DNA of 64,000 nucleotides from the NCBI GenBank assembly GCA_002279935.1, contig NCCZ01000005.1, positions 1 to 64,000 on the forward strand, read 5' to 3'. How positions within the stretch are numbered: position 1 is the stretch's first letter; the number at the start of each line of letters is the position of its first letter. Shown piece after piece: positions 1 through 9,684 of the stretch. A program made the translations under genes and the position numbers. This DNA is from Hyphomicrobium sp. 12-62-95 (GTDB taxonomy: Bacteria; Pseudomonadota; Alphaproteobacteria; Rhizobiales; Hyphomicrobiaceae). The notes beneath the pieces are model-generated. The model was not told where the DNA came from. It did not search any database and worked only from the letters and a program-made list of their open reading frames with translations.

Positions 1-32
1 CCGCCGAGTGAGACGCCTTCGGCAAGAAAACT

Positions 33-52
33 ACCTGATTCGAGAATCAGGT
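33..52. repeat. short perfect hairpin
   Basis: Nine-base perfect arms (ACCTGATTC / GAATCAGGT) are separated by two bases. In RNA this gives an eight-pair stem with a CGAG tetraloop. No T-run follows on either side, so it could equally be a protein-binding site or a weak terminator of a gene left of the window. Confidence 0.4.
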
Positions 53-190
53 CAGCGGGTTGCGCACGTGACGTTGGAATGAAGGCACTGAAGCAGGTGA
101 TAATCATCGTATCGGCAATAGAACCATTGCGCTTCTGCAATGGCGCACGACCATTTTGTCTGACGCATTCCCCCCAAAACAGAGTTTTCC

Positions 191-625
191 ATGCGCTCCG
201 ATCCGGAGGGCATCCTTGAGGCCGCCTTTCAAGCGTATGCGATGGGAGACCTTCCCGCCGCGGCCGCCTACTTCGCCGAGGATGTCATCTACGCCATCTA
301 TATCGACAAGGATGTGCTCCCCTTTGGCGGTGAAGTCATCGGCCGAGCCGCCATCCTCAAGGTTTGGCAAGACATCCGCCTGCAATTTGAAAATCTGGAA
401 TATGCCCCGCGCATCGTCTCCTGCGACGACGATATCGTTCGATGTCAGATCAACTTCGCATTCCGCCATCGAACCAGCGGCGAGGTGATCGATGGTGTCC
501 TGCGCATCGTTGCCCAGGTTGCGAATGGCCAGATAGTCCGCTACCGCGAGTATCACGATCAGGAGCGGCTCCGCGCCTTCATGCGTTTGGTCGCTGGCGA
601 CGTCGTAACGGCGCCTGAATTTTGA
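191..625 (+). CDS. SnoaL-like / NTF2-fold protein (copy 1)
   Basis: This 144-residue protein has the size and pattern of SnoaL-like NTF2-fold proteins. It opens with an N-terminal helix beginning MRSDPEGILEAAFQAYAMGD, followed by a FAEDVIYAIYIDKD segment and a C-terminal ARG-rich strand (QIVRYREYHD). It is clearly paralogous to the next gene (754-1203), which shares the order DPEGI, YA.GD, REAI-like and RxREYxD. Such folds are used as small-molecule isomerases, cyclases or binding proteins, so the substrate cannot be named. The ribosome binding site is weak. No signal peptide or membrane segment is visible. The family call rests on pattern and length, and catalytic residues are not assigned. 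Confidence 0.75.
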   Translation: MRSDPEGILEAAFQAYAMGDLPAAAAYFAEDVIYAIYIDKDVLPFGGEVIGRAAILKVWQDIRLQFENLEYAPRIVSCDDDIVRCQINFAFRHRTSGEVIDGVLRIVAQVANGQIVRYREYHDQERLRAFMRLVAGDVVTAPEF

Positions 626-753
626 TCAGCGGCATCCGGCTTACCTATCGCAGTTTTCGATTGTCGACAGCGGCGTCCGCTTGCCATAAAAAATTAAGTT
701 GGCAGTCAACCGATAGACGTTGGCAACGGGAAAAACTTGGGAGGCGCTAGTCA

Positions 754-1203
754 ATGCTGTGCGATCCGGAAGGTATCGTTGAAGCGGCCATGGCGGCTTA
801 CGCGCTCGGCGATTACGAGACCGCAGCCAGCTACTATGCGCCGGACGCCACGTTCGCACTTTACGCCGACAACGACATTTTCCCTTTCGCCGGCGAATGG
901 CGCGGCCGCGAAGCTATTGTCCAATGCTGGGAAAAGATCGGCGCCGCATTTGAGGTCATCCGCTTCGATATCCGCAGTATCGTTGCATCCGGCGACGTCA
1001 TTCGCTGCCAGATCAGCTATGAACTGCATCACACGGCCAGCGGCGAAACACTCGACGGAATCTGCCGCCTCGTTCTCGAAGTCCGCGACGGCCAGATTGT
1101 CCGCGAACGGGAATACAACGACGTCGAGCGCATGCGCGCATTCATGCGCCTGTGCGAGTACGCCGGCCAGACCCCGGTCGAAGTCAGCGCGCGATCGACA
1201 TGA
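754..1203 (+). CDS. SnoaL-like / NTF2-fold protein (copy 2)
   Basis: A 149-residue paralogue of the upstream gene, 128 bp away on the same strand, and probably the product of a tandem duplication. It starts MLCDPEGIVEAAMAAYALGD, contains YYAPDATFALYADND and ends with GQIVREREYNDVERMRAFM, all of which align with copy 1. A good ribosome binding site (GGGAGG, nine bases before the ATG) supports the start. The last 20 bases overlap the end of the convergent amidotransferase gene. Function beyond a small NTF2-like domain protein cannot be inferred. Confidence 0.8.
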   Translation: MLCDPEGIVEAAMAAYALGDYETAASYYAPDATFALYADNDIFPFAGEWRGREAIVQCWEKIGAAFEVIRFDIRSIVASGDVIRCQISYELHHTASGETLDGICRLVLEVRDGQIVREREYNDVERMRAFMRLCEYAGQTPVEVSARST

Positions 1204-1906
1204 GATTGCGATAGACCGTTTCAGCCAACGACTGAAACAGCGCCATGTTGCGCTGTGCGTCGGCATCGAACCGGTCGATGGCGCCGTGGCCCTGAAGCGC
1301 GTCGAGCGCGCTCCGGTACGCCGGCACACAGGCCCAATCCCGCACCGTGCGATCTTCCACTTCAATGTGCCCTTGGATGCCCCACGCGCGCGGCGCGAAC
1401 CGCGCCGCCTGCACGCCGCACTGCTCCGATGAGCCCAGATGGGCGGCTCCCTCCGGCAGTTCAGCCACATGCACGCCGTGCCACTGCACACACGGCCATG
1501 TCGCGGGCAGAGAACCGAGCAACGGATCATCTTTCGCCGCCGCCGTCATGGTGACGGGGATCACGCCGATCTCGGGCGGAGAAAGCGGCCCGCATGTTCC
1601 CCCCAGCGCGTCCGCCAGCAGTTGATGCCCCAGACAAACGCCGAGAACCGGCCGCTCCAGATCGCGCACGAACCGGCGGATGGCCCGCTTCTCATCCGCC
1701 AGCCACGGATGATCTTTCAGGTCCCACACGTCCATGGGCCCACCCATGACCCAAAGCTGATCATAACCTTCAAGCGCTGGAATCGCATCCCCGTGCGTAA
1801 AGTGGACCGTGTCGATCGATCCACCATCCCGGCTCAAAAACGTACCGAGCGTCCCCGGCCCCTCGCTGTCGTGATGCTGAAAGACGAGGACACGCAAGGC
1901 CGGCAC
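1184..1906 (-). CDS. class I glutamine amidotransferase domain protein
   Basis: This 240-residue protein belongs to the type 1 glutamine amidotransferase (GATase1) superfamily of GuaA-like stand-alone proteins. The nucleophile elbow is visible as GVCLGHQLLADALGG, with the catalytic Cys in GVCLGHQ. A WVMGGPMDV oxyanion region lies upstream, and a WGIQGHIEVEDRTV segment near residue 200 supplies the His and Glu of the triad. Homologues are often annotated as GMP synthase-like, but no synthetase domain is present, so the true donor/acceptor pair is unknown. It lies 13 bp downstream of glpX on the same strand and may be read with it. Confidence 0.85.
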   Translation of the reverse strand: MPALRVLVFQHHDSEGPGTLGTFLSRDGGSIDTVHFTHGDAIPALEGYDQLWVMGGPMDVWDLKDHPWLADEKRAIRRFVRDLERPVLGVCLGHQLLADALGGTCGPLSPPEIGVIPVTMTAAAKDDPLLGSLPATWPCVQWHGVHVAELPEGAAHLGSSEQCGVQAARFAPRAWGIQGHIEVEDRTVRDWACVPAYRSALDALQGHGAIDRFDADAQRNMALFQSLAETVYRNLMSIAR

Positions 1907-1919
1907 TCCGTTTCAACGG

Positions 1920-2906
1920 CTACGCAGGAAAGCGCGCCCCGATGTCCCGGAAACGCGTCTTGATCCGCCGCACGGTACCACTCTTCGATCGCATGACGAC
2001 CGTCTCCGTCTCGGCAAAATCGCCGCGGAAGTGGACCCCGTCCATCAGCGATCCATCCGTCACCCCGGTCGCCGAGAAGATCACATCGGCCGAAGCCATA
2101 TCCTCCAGATTGAACTTCCGGTTGATGTCGGTGATGCCCATTTTTGCAGCACGAATGCGCTCATCATCATTCGACGGCTTCAAGCGCCCCTGGATCTGGC
2201 CGCCGACACAGCGCATCGCCGCCGCGGCGAGCACGCCCTCCGGCGCTCCGCCCGAACCCATGTAAATATCGATCCCAGTTTCCGCCGCGTCCGTCGTCCA
2301 AATCACGCCCGCAATGTCACCATCGGGAATGAGCCGAACGGCAGCGCCGGCTTCGCGCACCGCCTTGATGAGATCGGCGTGCCGCGGCCGGTCAAGAATA
2401 CACGCGGTAATCTCCGCCACCGGAACGCCCTTCGCCTTTGCCAGATCGCGGATGTTGTCTCCCGGCGACTTGTCGAGATCGACGGTACCGGCCGGATATC
2501 CGGGGCCGATCGCGATCTTATCCATGTACATATCAGGCGCGTTGAGCAGGCCGCCTTTCTCCGAAATCGCCAGCACCGCCAATGCATTCGGCATCGACTT
2601 GGCGCAAATCGTGGTGCCTTCCAGCGGATCGACCGCGATATCCACTTCCGGCCCTTCGCCCGCGCCGACCTTTTCGCCGATGAACAGCATCGGCGCTTCG
2701 TCCATCTCCCCCTCGCCGATCACGACCGTCCCTTGGATCGTGAGCAGCGCCAGCTCGCGGCGCATGGCATCAACAGCCGCCTTGTCAGCCGCCTTTTCAT
2801 TCCCGCGTCCACGCAGCCGTGCTGCCGCAATGGCCGCCGCCTCCGTCACACGCGCCACCTCGAGCACGAGAACCCGATCTAGTCCGCAGCTTTTTTCCGT
2901 CGACAT
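1920..2906 (-). CDS. glpX: class II fructose-1,6-bisphosphatase
   Basis: Hydrolyses fructose 1,6-bisphosphate to fructose 6-phosphate (gluconeogenesis, or the Calvin cycle in autotrophs). The 328-residue length is normal for GlpX. The metal and phosphate signatures are intact: GEGEMDE at residues 64-70 and DPLEGT at 93-98, plus GSGGAPEG further on. It follows hom on the same strand with a 70 bp gap, an arrangement common in Hyphomicrobiales. Class II enzymes are Mn/Mg-dependent and unrelated in sequence to Fbp. Confidence 0.95.
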   Translation of the reverse strand: MSTEKSCGLDRVLVLEVARVTEAAAIAAARLRGRGNEKAADKAAVDAMRRELALLTIQGTVVIGEGEMDEAPMLFIGEKVGAGEGPEVDIAVDPLEGTTICAKSMPNALAVLAISEKGGLLNAPDMYMDKIAIGPGYPAGTVDLDKSPGDNIRDLAKAKGVPVAEITACILDRPRHADLIKAVREAGAAVRLIPDGDIAGVIWTTDAAETGIDIYMGSGGAPEGVLAAAAMRCVGGQIQGRLKPSNDDERIRAAKMGITDINRKFNLEDMASADVIFSATGVTDGSLMDGVHFRGDFAETETVVMRSKSGTVRRIKTRFRDIGARFPA

Positions 2907-2976
2907 GCCGTCCCTCGTTCCTAATTTGGCGCGCGCGCAATGGGGTGTGCCGAAGCAAACACCCTCCCCCGCGGCC

Positions 2977-4272
2977 CTACAATTCCTCGATCCGGATCAT
3001 CTGCGGCCGCGCCGCAACCTTGCCATCCGCCTCGATGGCATCCAGCGCTTTCCGGATGTTTTCTTCCGTCGTCTCATGCGTGATCAAAACCACCGACGCA
3101 GCCGCATCCGCATCGCCCGGCTTCTTCTGCACGATGCTTTCCAGCGACACGCCGCGATCGCCCATGCGCTTGGCAATCGACGCCATCGCCCCCGGCCGGT
3201 CGAGCACTGAAAGCCGCACATAATAAGAGCCGTAATGCCCCGCCAGGTTCGCCCGCTTGAACGGCTTCAACTGCGCCACCGGCTTCAGAAACGGCGGCAA
3301 CACGAGATCGCGCGCCACATCGACAATGTCACTCGCCACCGCCGACGCCGTCGGCTTTGATCCGGCACCCGGACCAACAAGCAGAACCGATCCCGAAAAA
3401 TCTCCCTCGATCGCCACGCAGTTGGTCACGCCCGACACCTGCGCGATCGTCGCCCCCTCAGGCACGAACGCCGGATGCACGCGCGCTTCGATCCCCGTCG
3501 CCGTGCGCTCCGCCACGCCGAGCAGCTTGATCCGGTAGCCGAGTGCTGCCGCAGCCTCGATATCCGCCGCGTTGATGTTCTGAATGCCTTCGACGTGGAT
3601 CTGATCGGCCGGCAGCTTGGTGCCGAATGCCAGACTAGTCAGCAACGCCAGCTTATGCGCGGCATCGAATCCGCCGATGTCGAATGTCGGATCGGCCTCC
3701 GCATACCCCTTCGCCTGCGCATCCTTCAACACGTCGTCGAACGCCAGATGCTCGTCCTGCATCTTCGTCAGGATGTAATTGCAGGTGCCATTCAAGATGC
3801 CATAGACGCGCTTGACCTCGTTGGCGGCCAAGGCCTCGCGCAGCATCTTGATCACCGGAATACCGCCGGCCACCGCCGCCTCGAAGTTGAGCGACACGCC
3901 GCTCTTCTCCGCCAGCTTCGCCAACTCCATACCGTGCTTGGCGAGCAGCGCCTTGTTCGCGGTCACGACATGCTTCTTCGCCTTGAGCGCCGCCTCAACC
4001 GCCGCCCGCGCCGGCCCCTCGTCGCCGCCGATCAATTCAACAAAGCAATCAATCGACGGATCGGTCGCCAGCGCCACCGCATCGTCGAACCAACGCGCAT
4101 CGCCAAGGTCCACACCGCGCACCTTATCCCGATGGCGCGCGCACACACCCTTTACGACGATGCGCCGGTCGAGCGTCTCCTCAAGACCCGGACCGTGCTT
4201 GGCGATCAACTCCAACAAGCCCACGCCGACCGTGCCGAGGCCGGCGATGCCGAGTTTCAATGGCTCTTTCAT
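2977..4272 (-). CDS. hom: homoserine dehydrogenase
   Basis: Reduces aspartate semialdehyde to homoserine on the route to threonine and methionine. The 431-residue, monofunctional protein has an N-terminal NAD(P)-binding motif (GLGTVGVG near residue 11), a catalytic core (EAAVAGGIPVIKMLREAL, and GILNGTCNYILTKM around residue 175), and a C-terminal ACT domain (VRLSVLDRPGAMASIAKRM) that normally mediates feedback control. It sits between the aminotransferase gene (52 bp upstream) and glpX, so the three probably form an operon. Confidence 0.95.
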   Translation of the reverse strand: MKEPLKLGIAGLGTVGVGLLELIAKHGPGLEETLDRRIVVKGVCARHRDKVRGVDLGDARWFDDAVALATDPSIDCFVELIGGDEGPARAAVEAALKAKKHVVTANKALLAKHGMELAKLAEKSGVSLNFEAAVAGGIPVIKMLREALAANEVKRVYGILNGTCNYILTKMQDEHLAFDDVLKDAQAKGYAEADPTFDIGGFDAAHKLALLTSLAFGTKLPADQIHVEGIQNINAADIEAAAALGYRIKLLGVAERTATGIEARVHPAFVPEGATIAQVSGVTNCVAIEGDFSGSVLLVGPGAGSKPTASAVASDIVDVARDLVLPPFLKPVAQLKPFKRANLAGHYGSYYVRLSVLDRPGAMASIAKRMGDRGVSLESIVQKKPGDADAAASVVLITHETTEENIRKALDAIEADGKVAARPQMIRIEEL

Positions 4273-4324
4273 GGGTGGGACTGTCTCGGAGACGCGCGCG
4301 ACGGGATCGGCGAAGGTTGAAAGA

Positions 4325-5551
4325 CTAGCGGCTGGCTTTCTGCGGCAGGGTATCGATGGTCTCGGAAGTATCCGCGCCTTGCGAGAAGAACTTCTTCACA
4401 TTGCGCGCCGCCTGCCGGATGCGATGCTCGTTCTCCACAAGCGCGATCCGCACGTACCCTTCGCCATATTCCCCAAACCCTAAGCCCGGCGACACGGCAA
4501 GATCCGCCTTCTCAATCAGAAGTTTTGCAAACTCAACAGACCCCAGATGCCGGAAGGGCTCCGCAATCGGACACCACGCAAACATGGTCGCTGGCGGCGG
4601 CGGAATGGTCCACCCAGCCCGCTCGAAACTTTCAACGAGACAGTCGCGCCGCGCCTTATAGGTCTCGCGGATCTCATCGACGCATTCCTGCGGCCCGTTG
4701 AGCGCGGCGGCCGCCGCCACTTGGATTGGCGTGAACGCGCCATAATCCAGATACGACTTCACCCGCGCCAGCGCTCCGATAAGCCGCTCGTTGCCCACCG
4801 CAAACCCCATGCGCCAGCCGGGCATGTTGTAGGTCTTCGACAGCGACGTGAATTCCACTGTCATGTCCATCGCACCCGGCACCTGCAGAACCGACGGCGG
4901 CGGGGTGCCGTCGAAGTACAGTTCCGAATAAGCGATGTCCGACAGGATGATTAGATCGAGCTTCTTGGCCAGCGCCACCGCGTCTTTATAAAAGTCGAGG
5001 CTTGCCACCATCGCCGTTGGGTTCGACGGATACGAGAGAATGAACCCCAGCGGCTTGGGGATCGAATGCCGCACGGCATGCTCCACCGCGCGCAAAAACT
5101 CCTCGCCCGTCCCCGCCGGCACATGCCGCACCGCAGCACCCGCGATGATGAACCCGAACTCGTGGATCGGATACGTCGGGTTCGGCACGATCATGATGTC
5201 GCCCGGCGCGGTAATCGCCTGGGCCATATTCGCGAAGCCTTCCTTCGACCCCAGCGTCGCAACCACTTGGCTGTCCGGGTCCAGCTTCACTCCAAAACGC
5301 CGCTCGTAATAGCCCGCCTGCGCCTTGCGCAACCCTGGAATACCCTTCGACGCCGAATAGCGATGGGTCCGCGGCTTGGCGATCGTCTCGACCATTTTCG
5401 CCACGATATGCGGCGGCGTCGGCAGGTCCGGGTTGCCCATACCCAAATCGATAATGTCGGCGCCCCGGGCCCGCGCGGCCGCCTTCAGCCGGTTGACCTC
5501 GGCAAACACATAAGGTGGCAGGCGCTTGATGCGATGAAAATCTTCGATCAC
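4325..5551 (-). CDS. PLP aminotransferase of the AlaC / LL-DAP aminotransferase group
   Basis: A class I/II aminotransferase acting on alanine, glutamate or a related amino acid. The PLP lysine lies in SLSKTYNMPGWRMGF, with the usual ILSYPSNPT (Asn-Pro) and SDIAYSELYFD (Asp, Tyr) cofactor contacts upstream. A longer frame opens at 5722, but its first 57 residues look non-conserved. The GTG at 5551 is preceded by AAGAG and gives the expected start, VIEDFHRIKRLPPYVFAEVN, for a protein of 408 residues. It lies directly upstream of hom. Many Hyphomicrobiales genomes carry this pair and annotate the enzyme as LL-diaminopimelate aminotransferase, although alanine transamination is at least as likely. 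Confidence 0.88.
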   Translation of the reverse strand: MIEDFHRIKRLPPYVFAEVNRLKAAARARGADIIDLGMGNPDLPTPPHIVAKMVETIAKPRTHRYSASKGIPGLRKAQAGYYERRFGVKLDPDSQVVATLGSKEGFANMAQAITAPGDIMIVPNPTYPIHEFGFIIAGAAVRHVPAGTGEEFLRAVEHAVRHSIPKPLGFILSYPSNPTAMVASLDFYKDAVALAKKLDLIILSDIAYSELYFDGTPPPSVLQVPGAMDMTVEFTSLSKTYNMPGWRMGFAVGNERLIGALARVKSYLDYGAFTPIQVAAAAALNGPQECVDEIRETYKARRDCLVESFERAGWTIPPPPATMFAWCPIAEPFRHLGSVEFAKLLIEKADLAVSPGLGFGEYGEGYVRIALVENEHRIRQAARNVKKFFSQGADTSETIDTLPQKASR

Positions 5552-5843
5552 GTCCCGGGGCTCTTTCGCTAGGCGGATAGAGGAGCAGCGCCACCGGCTC
5601 TCACCCTCAGGTTGAACCCGCGCCGCTGTGAAGCCCCCGTGTTTACGCTCGCCCCACCCCTCAGTCCAGAGCCTCGTCCCCACACCGAGCCGTCCGCACA
5701 CATCTCTCAATCTTTTGAACAACCTAAGCCTTGGTTTGCGGCCCCCACGTCACAACCTGGTCATTCATCTCGACCAAAGAGCCATGACCATTTCGCAGGG
5801 CGACTGTGATAGAGTTCCCATCCGTCGTTGAAGTCTGGGCACC

Positions 5844-7655
5844 ATGACCAAAGAAAAAACGCAAGCCGACCCCGTCACCCCCTACAAAATCCCCGATCCT
5901 GAGGAGTTTACGCTGAACGTTCTCCGGGCCTACGAGGACGGTGGCCGCGCGATGACACAGCTGCTGGATCGCTCGGATTCCCAAATGACGCCCTTCTCGG
6001 CCGCCAGCGAAATGGCGCGCGCCACCGAGACGATGTCGGCGATCTATACCCGCTGGATGGCCGACCCAGCCAAGTTCGCCCAGTCCCAGGCAGAACTGGT
6101 CGGCTCCTATGCCGAACTCTGGAACCGCACCATGCAGCGCATGCTCGGCGTTGCACCCGAGCCCGTCATCGAGCCCGCCCCCACCGACAACCGCTTCCGC
6201 GATCCGGAATGGTCGACGAACCCCTATTACGACTTCTTCAAGCAGGCCTACCTTCTCACCACCAAGTGGGCGGAAGACAACCTCGCCGGCACCGAAGGTC
6301 TCGACGAAGCCGGCCGCAAGAAAGCCGAATACTATTTTCGCCTGATGACCAGCGCCTTTTCGCCGTCGAACTTCCCGATGACCAATCCGGAAGTCGTTCG
6401 CGAAACCATGACCACCAACGGCCGCAATCTTGTCGAAGGCGTCCATCTGCTCCTGCGCGACCTCGAAGGCTCCGGCGACCTGATGCGCATCAGTCAAACC
6501 GATTCCTCCGCCTTCGAAGTCGGCCGCAACCTCGCCACCACGCCCGGCAAGGTCGTCTTCCAGAACGAACTCCTGCAGCTGATCCAGTACACGCCCACCA
6601 CGGATAAAGTGCGGGAAATGCCGATTCTGATGGTCCCGCCGTGGATCAACAAGTTCTACGTCCTCGACCTCACGGCCCAGAAGAGCTTCATCAAATACGT
6701 TGTCGATCAGGGCTTCACGGTATTCGTCATCTCATGGGTGAACCCGGGCGCGGAACTGGCCAACGTCACTTTCGAAGACTACATGACTGAAGGCCTCTTG
6801 AACGCCGCAGATGCCGTCCACCGCGAAACCGGCCTGGAGCAGTGCAACGTGCTTGGCTATTGCGTTGGCGGCACGCTGCTCGGCACGACTCTGGCCTGGT
6901 TAGCCTCGCGCGGAGAAACCCCCTTCAACTCCGTCACATTCCTCACCACCCAGGTCGACTTTTCCAAGGCCGGCGACCTGCTCCTCTTCACGGAGGATCA
7001 GCAGCTCGAAGACCTCGAAGAAGTCATGAAAGAACGCGGCTTCCTCGACGGTTCGCGCATGGCCAACGTCTTCAACATGATGCGCCCGCGCGACCTCATC
7101 TGGCCTTACGTCGTCAACAACTACATGTTGGGCCGCAAGCCCTTCCCCTTCGACCTGCTCTACTGGAATCAGGATTCAACGCGCATCGCCGCCGCCTGCC
7201 ATGGCTTCTACCTGCGCGAGTTCTACAACGAGAACAAACTCGCCAAGGGCCAACTCGAAGTCGGCGGCGTGAAGCTCGACCTCTCAAAGGTCAAGCTCCC
7301 GATCTTCACCATCGCCACCCGCGACGACCATATCGCACCCGCTGAAAGCGTTTACATCGGCGCCCGCATGTTCGGCGGCCCGGTCGAATTTGTGCTCGCC
7401 GGATCAGGCCACATCGCCGGCGTCATCAACCCGCCCGACAAGGTCAAATACCAGTACTGGACGTACGGCAACCTGAAGCCGAAGCAGCTGCAGGACTGGA
7501 TCGGCAAGGCCGAGGAGCATCCCGGTTCCTGGTGGCCCTACTGGATCGAATGGCTGCACGGCAAATCCGGCAACTGGACGCTGCCCCGCGAACCCGGCGA
7601 GACGCTGGGCGTCATCGAGCCCGCGCCTGGCAGCTACGTCAAGACAACCCACTGA
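5844..7655 (+). CDS. phaC: class I poly(3-hydroxyalkanoate) synthase
   Basis: Polymerises (R)-3-hydroxyacyl-CoA into storage polyester on the granule surface. The 603-residue length is typical of class I enzymes. The lipase-like box is GYCVGG with nucleophile Cys340, and the triad continues with Asp in ATRDDHIAP (about 494) and His523 in GSGHIAGV. The N-terminal domain contains the PEWSTNPYYDFFKQAYLL signature. The gene is divergent from the aminotransferase operon, with about 290 bp between the two starts. No phasin or phaAB is adjacent in this window. Confidence 0.96.
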   Translation: MTKEKTQADPVTPYKIPDPEEFTLNVLRAYEDGGRAMTQLLDRSDSQMTPFSAASEMARATETMSAIYTRWMADPAKFAQSQAELVGSYAELWNRTMQRMLGVAPEPVIEPAPTDNRFRDPEWSTNPYYDFFKQAYLLTTKWAEDNLAGTEGLDEAGRKKAEYYFRLMTSAFSPSNFPMTNPEVVRETMTTNGRNLVEGVHLLLRDLEGSGDLMRISQTDSSAFEVGRNLATTPGKVVFQNELLQLIQYTPTTDKVREMPILMVPPWINKFYVLDLTAQKSFIKYVVDQGFTVFVISWVNPGAELANVTFEDYMTEGLLNAADAVHRETGLEQCNVLGYCVGGTLLGTTLAWLASRGETPFNSVTFLTTQVDFSKAGDLLLFTEDQQLEDLEEVMKERGFLDGSRMANVFNMMRPRDLIWPYVVNNYMLGRKPFPFDLLYWNQDSTRIAAACHGFYLREFYNENKLAKGQLEVGGVKLDLSKVKLPIFTIATRDDHIAPAESVYIGARMFGGPVEFVLAGSGHIAGVINPPDKVKYQYWTYGNLKPKQLQDWIGKAEEHPGSWWPYWIEWLHGKSGNWTLPREPGETLGVIEPAPGSYVKTTH

Positions 7656-7791
7656 TCTCCGGCCCGTCGCATTAATCTTCACGCATCGGTAACGATACTT
7701 TTCAACGGAAGATTAGCGCAAAATTGGCATGATCGCTTGGCTGCGAACCCGTGCGCGACGACCGCGCACACTGCACGCACGAGTGGTGACC

Positions 7792-8250
7792 ATGAACGAC
7801 ATGAGCATGCCCGACATGACTGTCGTCGTCGAAGAGAACGCGCTTCTGGCGCGCATCTACGCACGCATGCCCCTCGACGTGCAGATGTCATTCACACCCG
7901 AGCAGATCGCAGCCCTTGGGGCGGCGACATACGATCCCCCCACGCCGCACAAAGTCGCCATCCGCCGTGTGTTCGGCATGTTTGGCAAGCGCTACTACTT
8001 CGCACTCTTCATGGGCCGCGACCGCCGCGGCAACCGCGAGAGCTTTGTCCCCGTCAACGAATTCCGCGCCGATTGGCGCTACGTCGTCAGCGTCCTCGGC
8101 ACGCTCGGGCTGATCTTCGCACTGATCGCACTTGCCGCAACGCAAGTCTGGCTCTACGCGGCCTCCGCCGTCGGCGGGCCCTACAGACCCGTCTCCTTCC
8201 AGGAATTCACGCTGCCGGGCTTAAGCGACGGCCTCAAGCGCTTCTTCTAG
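7792..8250 (+). CDS. hypothetical membrane protein
   Basis: A 152-residue protein counted from the ATG at 7792 (MNDMSMPDMTVVVEENALL). The frame is open back to an ATG at 7729, but that extension is Arg-rich and less convincing. The soluble half contains TPHKVAIRRVFGMFGKRYYF, LFMGRDRRGNRE and NEFRADW. A single hydrophobic span (VVSVLGTLGLIFALIALAA) follows, and then a short C-terminal segment. No named family was recognised. Its 3' end overlaps the convergent metY gene by 30 bp. Confidence 0.7.
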   Translation: MNDMSMPDMTVVVEENALLARIYARMPLDVQMSFTPEQIAALGAATYDPPTPHKVAIRRVFGMFGKRYYFALFMGRDRRGNRESFVPVNEFRADWRYVVSVLGTLGLIFALIALAATQVWLYAASAVGGPYRPVSFQEFTLPGLSDGLKRFF

Positions 8251-9513
8251 ATCCGCGATCAGATCGGCTGAATCCTCAATTCCGATTGAGAGCCGCACGA
8301 CATCGGGGCCTGCCCCCGCAGCAATCCGCTGCTCGTCGGTGAGCTGCCGGTGCGTCGTCGACGCCGGATGAATGACGAGCGATCGCACGTCGCCGATGTT
8401 GGCCAGATGCGAAAAAAGCTTCAGGCTCGAGACGAACTTTTTGCCCGCCTCATACCCACCCTTGAGCCCGAACGTAAACACCGCCCCCGCCCCGCGCGGC
8501 GTCAACCGCGTCGCCAGCGCATGATTGGGCGACGACGGCAGACCGGCATAGTTCACCCACGCCACCGCCTTATGCCGCTCCAGAAACGCCGCGACCCGCA
8601 CCGCGTTCTCGCAATGCTTCTCCATCCTGAGCGGCAGCGTCTCAATCCCGTTCAAGATCAAGAACGCGTTCAACGGCGCAATCGCCGGTCCCAGATCGCG
8701 CAACCCCATCACCCGGCACGCCAGCGCGAACGCCATCGGCCCAAAGACATCCGCCAGCACCATCCCGTTGTAAGACGGATTGGGGTCGACCAGCGTCTTG
8801 TAGCGATGCTTGGCGCCTTTCCAGTCGAACGTCCCGCAATCGACGATCACACCGCCGATCGAGTTACCCTGCCCGCCCATGAACTTGGTCAACGAGTGCA
8901 CGACGATATCCGCACCGAACTCCTTCGGCCGGCACAGGTACGGCGTCGCCAGCGTGTTATCGACGATGAGCGGCACACCCGCTTCCTTCGCGATCGCCGC
9001 GATCGCGGGAATGTCGATCACGATGCCGCCCGGGTTCGCGATGCTCTCGATGTAGATCGCCCGCGTCTTTGGCGTCAGCGCGGCCCGGAAGGTCTCCGGC
9101 TGGGTCGCGTCCGCCCAGACAACGTGCCAATCAAACTTACGGAAGCCGTGGTTGAACTGATTGACCGACCCGCCGTAAAGCTGCCGCGCGGCGATGAACT
9201 CGTCGCCCGGCTCGAGCAGCGTGTGGAACGTCAGCATCTGCGCCGCGTGCCCCGACGCCACCGCCAGGGCCGCCGATCCGCCTTCAAGCGCCGCAACGCG
9301 CGCCTCCAGAACCCCCTGCGTGGGGTTCATGATCCGGGTGTAGATGTTGCCGAACTCCTGCAAGCCAAACAGGTTGGCCGCGTGATCCGCGTCCCGGAAC
9401 ACGTAGGAGGTCGTCTGATAAATGGGCGTCACCCGCGCGCCGGTCGCCGGGTCTGGGGTCGCGCCGGCATGAACCGCAAGGGTTGCGAAATGTGGGGTTT
9501 TGCTTCCAGTCAT
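8221..9513 (-). CDS. metY: O-acetylhomoserine sulfhydrylase (PLP)
   Basis: Makes homocysteine from O-acetylhomoserine and sulfide, or methionine from methanethiol. The protein of about 430 residues belongs to the Cys/Met metabolism PLP family, with the PLP lysine in HSLTKFMGGQGNSIGG, the IARQLYGGSVNQF region, and an N-terminus of MTGSKTPHFATLAVHAGA. That ATG (9513) is preceded by GGAGGACGCC. An upstream in-frame start at 9573 would add 20 residues that look like leader sequence. O-acetylserine or O-succinylhomoserine activity cannot be excluded from sequence. Confidence 0.9.
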   Translation of the reverse strand: MTGSKTPHFATLAVHAGATPDPATGARVTPIYQTTSYVFRDADHAANLFGLQEFGNIYTRIMNPTQGVLEARVAALEGGSAALAVASGHAAQMLTFHTLLEPGDEFIAARQLYGGSVNQFNHGFRKFDWHVVWADATQPETFRAALTPKTRAIYIESIANPGGIVIDIPAIAAIAKEAGVPLIVDNTLATPYLCRPKEFGADIVVHSLTKFMGGQGNSIGGVIVDCGTFDWKGAKHRYKTLVDPNPSYNGMVLADVFGPMAFALACRVMGLRDLGPAIAPLNAFLILNGIETLPLRMEKHCENAVRVAAFLERHKAVAWVNYAGLPSSPNHALATRLTPRGAGAVFTFGLKGGYEAGKKFVSSLKLFSHLANIGDVRSLVIHPASTTHRQLTDEQRIAAGAGPDVVRLSIGIEDSADLIADLEEALEAVA

Positions 9514-9684
9514 GGCGTCCTCCAGCGTCCAGTTTTGGAAGCGAGAGGGAACCGGTCCCGGTGCGGCTGTCAACCGCCGAAAATTCAGGCGCTCTGCAAA
9601 CCGCTTGGCTCTCAGACCGGAGCTGCAAGGCGCTGTCCACCGGGCGGCTCGGGGGCGCCGGCCCGGCTGAAAACGCTGTCGACG

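Noticed and set aside
5552..5722. A longer start for the aminotransferase
   Set aside because: The added 57 residues lack family similarity, and a GTG with AAGAG upstream gives the normal N-terminus.
9514..9680. A SAM-II riboswitch before metY
   Set aside because: A piece resembling CTTGCAGC is present, but the A-rich conserved pseudoknot strands are missing. A covariance-model search would decide.
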